64,000 nt of DNA from Mesocentrotus franciscanus. Its lineage: Eukaryota > Echinodermata > Echinoidea > Camarodonta > Strongylocentrotidae. The stretch lies in NCBI GenBank assembly GCA_037976565.1, contig CP137668.1, forward strand, positions 4,980,261-5,044,260, in the 5' to 3' direction. The position numbers were made by a program, and so were the translations under genes. Shown piece after piece: positions 11,309-21,002 of the stretch. Below the pieces are notes generated by a model. The model saw only the letters and a list, made by a program, of their open reading frames with translations, searched no databases and had not been told where the DNA came from. Positions within the stretch are counted from its first letter, which is position 1. Each line of letters begins with the position of its first letter.

Positions 11309-11609
11309 CTTCTTCTCAACGCCAGTCTATGTCTATGCTCTCTTATATACAAGGCCTTTTGACTCCTTGAGTTCATCTAATACCCCAGTCGCACCAACGA
11401 GACCGCCACCACACAGACACCAAACAGACAACAGACCGATCAAAAACTTTCATTACCCCGAATGGCTCAAAATCGGTTGCTATAGAGTCGGTTTGGAGTC
11501 AGTTTGGCGGTGTGTCTAATGTATAAGACTATGTACCATGTCCATCCAGAAACATCCGATCATGACCGTTGCTGCGCTGACAAATATGTTTGGGGACTTT
11601 ATCTCGTCA

Positions 11610-11676
11610 GGGGGAATAGGGTTAGGATTAGGTTAAGGGTTGAGGGGAAGGGTTAGTGTTAGGGTTAGGGGTAGGT
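11610..11676. repeat. Degenerate interstitial TTAGGG-like tract
   Basis: The plus strand is a run of TAGGGTTAGG, GGTTAAGGG, GGGTTAGTG and TTAGGGTTAGGGG variants. This is the vertebrate/echinoderm telomere unit in imperfect form. It begins 33 bp into the putative intron after the minus-strand exon at 11709-11968. Confidence 0.75.
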
Positions 11677-11708
11677 TGTCTATAATTTAAAAAAAACAGA
11701 ATACATAC

Positions 11709-11962
11709 TCATCGGCATTAAAAGCCTCTCCAAAGGCGAAGTGGTCCATGCTTGGATCGTAAAAGCCATCTGGTTGGAAGACGATTTGCTTGAGCCTCTT
11801 GAGGAATGGATTACTGGTTTTATCTGGTAGTGCGCTTTGCTGTTTCATTCCTGCCTGCCAAGGGCGCGGACCCCCCATCGCCGCATGGAAGTTCCTTGCT
11901 TCTACGACGGCGAGGGCGAGAGAGACGATGACGGCGACGGCGAGGAGTTGTCTGTTTGCCAT
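11709..11962 (-). CDS. First coding exon of a secreted (neuropeptide-like) precursor
   Basis: The exon runs from an acceptor at 11968 (ccttttccag-type) to a GTATGT donor at 11708-11703. The coding part starts at ATG 11960-11962 with an ideal ACC ATG G context, only 6 nt after the splice site. It has 84 full codons and ends in phase 2. Residues 1-22 form a textbook signal peptide (MANRQ, then a 15-residue hydrophobic core, then VVEA). The processed part begins near R23-N24 and holds one dibasic KR (55-56), few cysteines and an acidic, aromatic-rich tail (about 62-85). If read through the donor the frame would stop after 91 codons in a phenylalanine-rich tail, which supports splicing. The protein should be secreted. 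A KR site suggests a peptide precursor, but I do not recognise the family. The remaining exons lie leftward. Confidence 0.6.
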
Positions 11963-11972
11963 GGTCAGCTGG

Positions 11973-12056
11973 AAAAAGGTTAGATTGAAGAAGAAGAAGA
12001 GGAAAAAGGAGAAAAAGAAGAAGAAGAAGAAGAAGGAGAAAAGAAGAAAAAAATAG
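11973..12056 (-). promoter_or_regulatory. Extended polypyrimidine tract made of a CTT microsatellite
   Basis: On the minus strand a roughly 75-nt pyrimidine-rich stretch, largely (CTT)n, runs directly into 'ctaac-cttttt-ccag', a good branch point plus acceptor for the secreted-peptide exon. On the plus strand it appears as (AAG)n. The splice signal thus sits inside a length-variable microsatellite. Confidence 0.65.
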
Positions 12057-12088
12057 TCGGGTTTAACACAACTTGTTATAATCGTAAA

Positions 12089-12266
12089 ATACTCTCTGAG
12101 GACTGTGAAAATCAGTTTTTTAAAGTCATATTAGGGATCACTTCGTTTGGAGTGGAATCCACTCTCAGGAGAGTAATTCAACCTCTAATTCGGAGTGGAT
12201 TCAGCTCCAAAGGAAGTGATTCATAACATGACTTCTAAAAAAATGGATTTTCACTCCTCTGCAGTA
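12089..12266. mobile_element. Palindromic MITE (foldback)
   Basis: Two arms of roughly 75-85 bp are imperfect inverted copies around an axis near 12178. The left arm has 'tcacttcgtttggagtgg' and 'aatccactctcagg'. The right arm read in reverse has 'tcacttcctttggagctg' and 'aatccactccg'. Outer ends read TACT/AGTA. There is no coding capacity. It sits in the putative first intron of the secreted-peptide gene. Confidence 0.8.
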
Positions 12267-12380
12267 CAGGGCATCACTAAAATATTTTTTTAAATAGGTG
12301 TGGAGAAAGTGGTTATTAGACGAAATGTCCCTATAGAATTTGATATAAATAAAATTACGACAAAACTTAGATGGACTTAC

Positions 12381-12410
12381 AGCAGCAATAAGAGTTTGAC
12401 TTGATTTTAC
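12381..12410 (-). other. Candidate 5' non-coding exon end of the secreted-peptide gene
   Basis: A consensus GTAAGT donor on the minus strand (12380-12375) could splice to the acceptor at 11968, leaving a 412-nt intron. A second possible donor (CCAG|GTAAAA) lies about 30 nt upstream in gene sense. This rests on splice motifs only, and the 5' end of the exon is unknown. Confidence 0.3.
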
Positions 12411-13503
12411 CTGGTGATTCTTTAATCCATTGCATGAATGAACTTGACTCGAATATATTTTTGTCTAATTAAAACAAATTGTTGAATTTGTTAAACCTCA
12501 CTGGAACTGAATTTTACTGAACTTTTGTTTAGAATAAAAGTAGTTTAGTTGACATCTACAAAAAAGTGTGTTGAACTAATTAAGAAAAGCGCTTAGATTG
12601 ATTGAATTATGAGTTTTATAATTAGAGAAGGCATACATCTACACATGATTCTAGGAAAATTACCCTCTGACAATTAGTACGTTGATCAAAATTAAAACAC
12701 CGACCGCTTTATCCAGCAAAATCAACCCCGTCTTCGTCTCCGGAATCACCCTATTCTTAGGATAACAATAACATGAACTGATGCTTAACAACAATACGAA
12801 CAACCTGAAACAAGGAAAAACTACCAAACAGCTAACGCGAATTTTACAAATTAATGTTTTCCTGCAAAACAAACTAAAATAATTTTGTTTTAATTTTAAA
12901 GAGCGCCAGCTTCGCTCCTTTTAGGAGGAAGTATGACCGACAACAGGGCACTATTCCAAAAAGCTTGTTATCAATAACAAATGCTAAATTTCCATAGAAA
13001 GCCAATCAAATGCCACGATTTCAGTAGCTTATAACAGTTATTGATAACGATTTTTATGAAACAGGTTCCAGTTTTCCCATTAATCGTCGTCATGTCACGT
13101 CTCGTAATGATTGTCTGTCTGTCGCTCTCTTTATCTCTCCTCTGCCTCTTTTACTTTCTCCCTACCTCACACCTTTCTATACTGTGACTAGTAAGCTTAC
13201 CAAACTGATAGGAAATATGTATTACAGAAGGTATTCATGCTAGGTCACTATCATAACGGAAATAATCTTCTAGTTTCAGTGAATTCTCCCTTATCTACGT
13301 GCATAAGAAGTCAGTACACCAGACATATAAACTACACATATCTCTTGCATATGAACTTTTCTCAGGTTCGTCACAATCGGTTCCCGGGAGATTAATTCCC
13401 GCGAAGACGTGAGTGGGAGAAACTATAGCGAAGAGAGAAAAAGGGTGAGGATCTGTGGGTCTTCCCCTAGGAGTCCCCTAGGGGTGAGGGGCACATCCTC
13501 TAG
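12411..13503. other. Non-coding stretch
   Basis: AT-rich, no supported gene. A GC-richer patch with CCCCTAGG/CCCCTAGGGG palindromic units lies at about 13465-13485, just before the coding-like segment. Confidence 0.45.
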
Positions 13504-13653
13504 TGGCACTTGGAGGGGGTAAGGGCCCTCAACGAACAGCTCTGCAAAGTGGCCATGATTGGACTGCTGCTCAAGCTGGTTGAGAGCAAGGAGAATGACT
13601 ACCGCAACTGGCCAGCGACCCTAAAGAAATGGTCAGATATATTCGGCCTATGA
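13504..13653 (+). CDS. Short coding-like segment, function unknown
   Basis: After a TAG at 13501-13503 a 49-codon frame runs to TGA at 13651-13653. It differs from its AT-rich surroundings in strong G/C at third positions (CTG, CTC, AAG, GAG, GTG, AAC, GAC, TAC) and a protein-like pattern: an amphipathic helix 'VAMIGLLLKLVESKEN' followed by 'NWPATLKKWSDIFGL'. An acceptor-like 'cctctag' precedes it. A strong donor (CTGCAG|GTAAAC) lies at 13694-13695 but is not in this frame, because the frame stops first. It may be a last exon, a broken exon or a captured gene fragment in a transposon. I do not recognise the protein. Confidence 0.4.
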   Translation, partial: WHLEGVRALNEQLCKVAMIGLLLKLVESKENDYRNWPATLKKWSDIFGL

Positions 13654-14628
13654 CTAGACGTGCGTGGATCGTGCTTGGAATGTTGAATCGCTGCAGGTAA
13701 ACCTTTTAAGCATAATGGAGGGCCCTTGCATCGTCCTCTTGGTACACAAAGTCAACTATGGTATCTCAAAAAGCGGCATGTGTAACAAAATCTCAATTTG
13801 CCTTGGAACTTGAGCAATGCATTGTCATATGTCATTTAAATGAAAACCTCTACTTCACAAGCCGGCGCGCCATTTCCTGCATAATTTTGTATTTTTTCTA
13901 TTTTTAATAGTGCAGTTGTCCATGTGGTTCCTGTATGACTCCTGCCCTTACATTTGATTTGCATTTTCAGCGACTGGTATCCATCAAATACAGTTTGTAG
14001 GCGTATATGTTCTGTAACTTATGCGTTCCGCCAGGTAATCTTCTTCAGATTCGGTTTAAATCATGTCTCCTATTAACGTATATACGAACAGGCGTACGTT
14101 AACATGGTAATGCACAATAGAGAACTTTTGTTAATTCAGAGCAAGCTTAATTGATAAGAGTCGGCCTCATCTCATACAAATGGTGACTCGTAGCCGGGAC
14201 AAAGGGAGATAAACTCCAACTAAATACAGGGTGTGGTAGATTACAGGGCTAAGATATCTGGAGTTATGGTGTTCTTTGAAAGACTCAAAGCAGGAAATGT
14301 CAAAGAGAGGTTTTAGATTTAAAAACAATAATAATATGGCATATCAAAACCGAAACTGACTTTAGAGAAAGTACGACTCGAGTTCCGCTATAATCAGTTT
14401 TTTTTTACAAGTCGTATTCCTAGTTTCTTCTCTTTACATACAATTAAGTAGGAGAAGGAAAGAAGGAAGGCAAGTCTAGACATAAATAGCGTGGGGAAGA
14501 TAGAGAAAGATAATGAGTCAATACGATCTAGGAGAAGAGAATGACGTATGTTAGGAGAGAGGGAAAGGGAGGAATGATCAAGTTAGCGAGGGAAAGAGAA
14601 AAAGAGCTATAGGAGAAAAATATGGTCA
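13654..14628. other. Non-coding stretch
   Basis: AT-rich to purine-rich DNA. No gene recognised. Confidence 0.5.
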
Positions 14629-14665
14629 AGCTTCATAATCCTCTTGACAAGAGGATTACGAAGCT
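14629..14665. repeat. 37-bp near-perfect palindrome
   Basis: Arms of 17 bp (AGCTTCATAATCCTCTT and its inverse, one mismatch) flank a 3-bp loop (GAC). It could extrude as a cruciform or form a strong hairpin in RNA. No T-run follows that would make it terminator-like, and it is not in a known gene. Confidence 0.85.
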
Positions 14666-14740
14666 CGATTAAAAATATGAATCCAATAATTTCCTCACAC
14701 AACATCACCAACTTAACCTCTAATAAGAATTGTATATACC

Positions 14741-14771
14741 CCTCCCCCCCCAAAAAAAAAAGGGGGGGGGA
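14741..14771. repeat. C-run / A-run / G-run hairpin
   Basis: About 9 C, about 11 A and about 9 G in succession form a homopolymeric inverted repeat. Flanking 'ctctaataag...gtatata' occurs on both sides (about 14717 and 14807) as an imperfect direct repeat. Confidence 0.75.
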
Positions 14772-16046
14772 GGCAAGGGAATACTAAAATACATCAACAA
14801 CTGAAGCTCTAATAAGCAGTGTATATAAGCACAAAAAAGGCGGCAAGAAAAGCAAGGAAAGAAGGAAAAAAAGAAGGAAATACTCATGACTGAAATTGAC
14901 AACATGCAGAGTGAAGTGGAAAAGATAAGGGTATAAAAGAATAAAATGAAATGAGCCTGACCAAATAATACGAACAACCCTCGCGACAGCCCAATTAACC
15001 GCACGAGAGATGAGAGAACTCAAACAGGTCGTGACTTATCTCCAATCACACACAGGAATCCCAGAAAGAAAATAAAGACAAAAAGGAATATAGTCTTTCA
15101 TCACCTTTCCCAAGTACCAATATAAGCCCTCACGGCTCGCCATAATACTGACTTGTTTGCAATGATTTATGATGGATTTGTGTTAGTTAGGAACAAATTT
15201 CATTTCGTGTGGGCGCGCTAAAGCTACCATACGGAGTCCGTTATTGAAGCTAGAATAAATTGTTAACGTTGTGGATAGCAGTGTAAACAAGATCGGTTGT
15301 GAATGCGAGCTCGTAATTGACTAGTGATCCGACTCACGGGCAGCGCCAAATGACCCCGTTTTCACGAATTGATATTGATGAAAGTGCAAATAATGTCACA
15401 AAAAGGATGAAGTCAGAAGAAGATCAGGAGACCCAAAAAGAAAGAACAGGAAATGGAGATGGCAACATTACGATTTTTTACTTTCAAAATACATATCAAA
15501 CAGAATTAATGACTAATTTTTCAAACTTATTATGTAATTCATCACCTTTTAGAGCAGACATGTTTATTATTGATGTATCAAGCTATCCCTCTTCCACCAC
15601 CCCCTCCCCGAAGAAAGTGTGGAAATGAATCTTGAGGGGAAGGCAAATCCGAAGAAGGCGGACAGATGATTAACACTGAAATCTTGAATCTTGACAAGAG
15701 ATACATGAAATACAAACGATTAGAAAAAAATAGAAGTTTTAATATACGTTCATCCCCCTCCATAAGGATATCTTGTGAGAACTGGGCTCTTCAGCTCGAT
15801 GAAGTGACTCGCAGCCGAGTAAAGTCTAGTACGTCAGATAAGAGATCTTATTACATAGTTTTGATGACATGCAGCTAAAATCCATCATTTCCCAGGAGTT
15901 TTAAATATCAGAAACAATTCAAATGACAAGGTCATGAAAGGGAGTTAGAGGAGAGGACATATCACCCGCATTCGTTAATAGTACTATTTACCTTTTTACG
16001 AATAATGAACAGAGTTCACAAATTAATCGAAAAATCACAAAACTGT

Positions 16047-16049
<3 letters not shown>
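14772..16049. other. Non-coding stretch
   Basis: No gene I can support. A 103-codon frame at 15317-15628 has no recognisable motif or splice context. Confidence 0.45.
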
Positions 16050-16086
<37 letters not shown>

Positions 16087-16227
16087 AAGAACTAGAGAGG
16101 AATATCAGAGCAAATGGAAGTAGGAGGCAGCCTACATGATGAGAAAGAAAGAGGTGGCAAAATGGAGAAAGAGAGATAGGGGAGATGAGTAGTGAGAGAA
16201 AGGGGGAGGGGGAGATTGGTAGGGATT

Positions 16228-16258
<31 letters not shown>
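16050..16258. repeat. TA microsatellite, then GA-rich tract
   Basis: A (TA)n array of about 35 bp at 16050-16084 is followed by purine-rich DNA and (AG)n at 16228-16258. A 'TTTGGTAAA' motif follows at 16268. Confidence 0.9.
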
Positions 16259-16261
<3 letters not shown>

Positions 16262-16591
16262 GCTGTAATTTGGTAAAAGCAAGTATCTTTGTTTCGGCGC
16301 TTTCGAGGTATACGAGGAAATAGATTTGAGAGTTTTACAGGATAGGTGTTTAATCACTGCTATTTTCGCCATCTTACAAGACACATTAACTGTATATATA
16401 GCTAATAACATTCTTCTCCTGTTTTCTCAAACTATCAGAAGATTTTGTGGATATTCATTGTTTTAACAGAAAACACTCAGCCGTACCACTCTGCAGTAAT
16501 TTGGTAAAACCACATAAGTCAACGAGTACGTTCTACGTATCCAGGTCCTGCTTTGGAAAAATAAAGTTTAAGTCGGCAAGTGCCTTCCACA

Positions 16592-16699
16592 ACATCCACG
16601 CGCTTATTTGGTAAACCACGTAAGTCGATGAGTTACGTGGTTTTACCAGGGAGATGTGAGTTTAATCTCCCTGGTTTTACCAAATCATCGCGTGGATGT
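16592..16699. mobile_element. Nested multi-hairpin inverted-repeat element
   Basis: Outer arms ACATCCACGCG (16592-16602) and CGCGTGGATGT (16689-16699) are perfect inverses. Inside are two hairpins. A: CCACGTAA/TTACGTGG (16616-16640), extended by TGGTAAA/TTTTACCA. B: CCAGGGAGAT/ATCTCCCTGG (16646-16674), a perfect 10-bp stem. A second TTTTACCAAAT (16675-16685) can also pair with ATTTGGTAAA (16606-16615), so two foldings compete. A related 'TTTGGTAAAACCACATAAGTC' block lies 112 bp upstream at about 16500. It is probably a small foldback MITE. Confidence 0.8.
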
Positions 16700-16716
16700 G
16701 TACGAGTACTGGCAAC

Positions 16717-17011
16717 GAGAGAGAGAGAGAGAGAGAGAGGGGAGAGAAAGAGTGAGAGAGAGAGAGAGAGAGAGAGGGGAAGGGGTGTGACTGCAGCGAG
16801 AAGACAGAAAGAGAGAGAGAGAGAGAGAAAGAAAGAGAAAGAGAGAGAGAGAGGGGTAGATGGGAGGAAGGCGGTAAGATAACGATAGGAAAAGGAAAGG
16901 GATATACAATTACGATGATATATATTCCCCAGTACCAAACAGCATCCAAGAGAAAGACAATAAAAAAACAATTAAGAAATTAAGAAGAAGAAGAAGAAGA
17001 AGAAGAAGAAA
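16717..17011. repeat. GA-rich tracts and AAG microsatellite
   Basis: Impure (GA)n at 16717-16855, then (AAG)n at 16983-17011. The arginine/glutamate-rich and serine/leucine-rich open frames here are repeat artefacts. Confidence 0.9.
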
Positions 17012-18238
17012 CAGACACAAGAGTAAAACACACATGTAGAGAAAGACATACCACGGTCGGTATGTACTAGACCAAACATCATAAACATCTTGTCAGAAAC
17101 ATTATATCAAAGGTCACATTTCTCGGTAGTTAGGTCATCTCCCTTTATGAATAAACTTTAAAACATATTACGGTTCTTTATCGAGGGTTTTTATTACGAC
17201 AAAGATCAATCAATAACTAAACGTCACAAATATTTGATAACAATGTTTGATAAGGTCAGCTTTCCGTATTTAGCAAACTATAATTCATTTATCGATATCG
17301 TAAAGTGTTTATCACGAGGCTGTACCGTCATGCAGGAATGTCTTCGAGAATAACTAGATAAAACACATGAACAATAATGAATCGTTCTGTCTTTCTTTTC
17401 AGCTAGTATTCAGCTTTATAACGTAATAAGTCAATGCACCAGGTGTCATCTTGGAGAATTGAATCGTCCCGGTGCATAAACGTAAACAACAAAGTCATTA
17501 ATAGTTTCATATCTACCCAAGATAGTAAATAAATTTCCGTCCGGTTTTCTCCTGTTTCAATTCCATACTTGAATATTGTATGCAGAACATTGCATGTACA
17601 TGAATGTTATCAATTTCAAGGGGAGTTATTATATCAAACTATCAAAGGACTGCGATGAACTTTACATACTCTTGAAATCTAGTCACTTTCTGAAACTGAT
17701 TTCTTTTAAGTAGATTTCGTTTTGCTCCATACTCAGCTCGGGAGGAAATCCTTAATCAGTGAAGGTCGGTGTGATAATAGTGAAACGTTGACAACTCGGG
17801 CATTCGGTCAGTGTTATGAACTGATCACTTGACTGTCACTATGGACAAAATGAATCAAATTTTCTAATCATAATAAAAACGCCGACCGTTCACTAAAATA
17901 AATATCACTCCATACATGTTTATTTCATACTATTCATAGCATGATAGTGAAATCAGCCCCCCTCTTCTCCTCGAGATTAAAGTGTTTCAAATTAACTCTC
18001 ACTGCACTGATCACACGAGCCCGGGAACTTGTGGTTTAAATCCGGGTCGGGATGCCAAGAGACGGCCGAGATTTCTAGACTTCTGTCGTCGACCGATTCA
18101 TTAGACCATCGAATCCTTTGTAAATAAAAGATCGGTGGTCATCGAGAGGGCCTGCCGTGTGGGAGGGAGAGGGATAACGAATTGACTGCGTGACCGTATA
18201 TTTTGACAGCATTAGGATAGATAACTGGGTGGCGCTTT
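17012..18238. other. Non-coding stretch with a weak B-box-like site
   Basis: A small CATACC/GGTATG hairpin lies near 17051-17066. 'GGTTTAAATCC' at 18033-18043, within 'cccgggaacttgtgg...ccggg', resembles a decayed tRNA T-arm or SINE B box, but no A box is visible. No gene seen. Confidence 0.4.
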
Positions 18239-18324
18239 CGTGTCCGTCTAAAACGTCCGGAAATTTGGTTGAATCTAAATTATAAACAATCTGCTTTTAT
18301 GTTATGCTCACTGTCTGCCTGTTT

Positions 18325-18325
<1 letters not shown>
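18239..18325. repeat. Dispersed 87-bp repeat, copy A
   Basis: 'cgtgtccgtc' through 'atgttatgctc' matches 23884-23970 in the same orientation at about 85% or better. Both copies lead into CT-rich sequence. The class is unknown. Confidence 0.75.
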
Positions 18326-18329
<4 letters not shown>

Positions 18330-18365
<36 letters not shown>

Positions 18366-18545
18366 GACTTTTTTTTACAAGCTCTTTAAATTCATATGAG
18401 TCTATTTTCTCTATTCTTGCTGTCGATTCTAGCTCTTAAATTCAGTCATCTTTCATCTTGATTTCTCTCTCTCTCTCTCTCCCTCTTTTTTCATCCCTCT
18501 TCACTATCTCTCTGCTTCTCTCTCCTCCCTCTCTCACTTTCTCTC
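18330..18545. repeat. CT-rich tracts
   Basis: (CT)n at 18330-18362, then a second impure CT-rich region at 18466-18545. Confidence 0.9.
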
Positions 18546-20979
18546 TCCATCACTCCTCATAGGATGTCTCCATTTATCATACCTTCTCCCCTCTCCATCT
18601 CCCTACCATGGGCTTTGTTTAAGTTCGGCAGACGATCTCGCCATCAATGCGGACTGTTTATGAAATTCTTTCGTTACGCCGCGCGCCCAAACCCGGATAT
18701 ATCTCGGGATGGAGATTGATGGCCTTTTTCCGCCTCATGAATTTCAAAAGATGAAAGCCCATGGATATATCCTCAAAAATTACCACCTACTTTCCATTAA
18801 GAAAGCTGCGTAAGCTTCCTTGGTCCATGCTAGTGTCCCGCCCATAACTATGAACTTTGTACAGGTTGTTGAACCATTGATAATGTCTTTCTTATGGTTT
18901 CGATACCCCTCGATGTGGTATCAAGAAAAGCATAAAGAATAGCGCGTCCTTCTCCTTGGAATATAAATCAAAATTCATCGGCAAAGTGTTGATTCCAGCT
19001 AAATACCTCTTAAGTTCCATGGCTTACGAGCTATATCCGGGGTGAATGCATATTTTCCTGTCACGATATAGCCTATACATGTATAGGGAAAAGGGAGGAA
19101 AATGGAAAAATATGTATTTGTTGCCCTATCTTGCCCCGCAGTTTCAAACTAATGGTCTTTGCAATCTTCCCTTTAATAAGACTTTGAATCCACATTATGT
19201 AAGGTGAAATGTAAATTATGAAAATAAACCAGACTGAACTTAACTCAACAAATCCGTTCATCTACATGGACATACACAACAACAAAACAACAAAAACAAC
19301 AAAAGCGATACTGCGTGGTAGCAACTATATAAATGCGAAGTTGTACATTTGGGAGAGATTGTATATAGGTATTACGAAACGCCACGAACGATAGGTAGAG
19401 TCGTGTCAAAGTCCAGTTTTCTGGTTATCATGGTTATATCACAATGTAGCTCTAAGAGCATTGTTTTATTTTCCAATTTTCCAATCACCGCTGGATGCAA
19501 TTTGCTTTTAAGTTGGAATCGTTACTACATAGGAATAATCTTTAGTCCGGGCAAAATGAACTTCATTATCAAACTTAACATGCTAAGACAGAACTAATGA
19601 TTATAATAAAATCTTAAATACTGACCCAAACTCTTTTATAACTTTTTATAATATTTGTTTATATAAGTATCTGGTGAAATGTAAATCCTTTTACGAATCC
19701 TTTTTTGTTTTAGCTTTGAAACGCAAACAAGATTATTCAATAGTAGTTCTTACCAGTATTTCGATTCATTCCTCCTTATGTTCAATGATCTTTCATTTTC
19801 TACCTTTGTTTAGTCGAAAGTTTACTTCATAACTCTTACACGAAAATGAGATAAAAGCTTGATAATCAGTACCTGATATTAGAAATCAAACCACGTTACA
19901 AATAGTTAATGAGGAATTACGTGACATTGCCCTGACGGAAATCAAGCCAATTATGAAATACATATTTTTTTGCATTTTCGTTCATAAAATATGTTCGGGC
20001 CGTAATGTCGTCGACCTTATTTTTCTTCCAGCAAAGTGAAATTATCTGTATGCTATACCTGAATACACAAGGGATGTCGTTAAGACGAAATGGGACACGC
20101 CATCTCGCTTAATTGCCATTATGGAGATTTCACCTTGCTTCAGCATTCCACTCCCATCATCACGATCATATATACCCGATCATATTAATCTATTTGCGTG
20201 ATTTGTAAGAGGAGTAAATTTTAACCGAGTTGAAATTTGTATATGATTAAAACTGCCTATTTTGTATCAGAAAGCTAATGTAATGGATATTCGGCGACAG
20301 TGTTCTCATTTTACAAAGATAATTGCGTTTTTCCTTGAAGAAATTAACCGCTGAAGTCTTGCGTTTAAGAAATCTTGTTTGTGCTGTGAGCTTAAATGAT
20401 TAAAGTTATTTCAGGAATAGTAACGATAATAATGATAAAAATAAGATGTTGAGGGAACTGGCAAATCTGTCGTGTCGAAGTACTTTTCTCTTTTATTTTT
20501 GTTTCTTTTTAGTCTGGAGGGGCAAATTTATATGGCCGATCAATAATCATCACAGTTTAATTTCCGAAGAAAATTCGTACAGCCGTTTTGAATTTCTTCA
20601 TGAAAATTTAGTAAAAATATGTATTCTATGATTGGTGATATGTCTCGTAATTTAACACGGACCAAATATACAACATAAGTATCACAATTTACACTCTTTT
20701 GGTAGAAAACATGAGGAATGTGAAATTCTGGGGTCAGAAAAGCCTATGTCCAAATTAAATCACTCTAAAAAATAATGTAAGAAAGAGACAGTTATTAATC
20801 GGCCAGAAAATCAAGATGGGTTATGGACTATGGATTTTGAAATATAATGACGTCTGTTGAACCAGTGTCATTGCTAAATCCATTTAGCAATGGATGACAA
20901 GACAAGAAAAGAATGAAAAGAAAGAAGAAAAAAAGAATGTCTGGGCAGTACTTGTCTTTGTCATTCAACAAAAGCCGGA
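18546..20979. other. Non-coding stretch
   Basis: About 2.4 kb with no convincing open frame, RNA gene or transposon end. Small CpG-containing patch near 18680-18715. Confidence 0.45.
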
Positions 20980-21002
20980 TGACGTCAGTGGTCGTGACGT
21001 CA
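20980..21002. promoter_or_regulatory. Paired full CRE sites
   Basis: Two exact palindromic CRE octamers, TGACGTCA, lie at 20980-20987 and 20995-21002, 15 bp start to start. A near-match (GGACGTCA) lies at about 21065-21072. This is a plausible CREB/ATF-bound module. No adjacent exon is visible, so its target gene is unknown. Confidence 0.5.

Noticed and set aside
12660..12872. 70-codon minus-strand frame with hydrophobic stretch
   Set aside because: Hydrophobic segments arise easily from AT-rich DNA; no start context, exon boundary or homology supports it.
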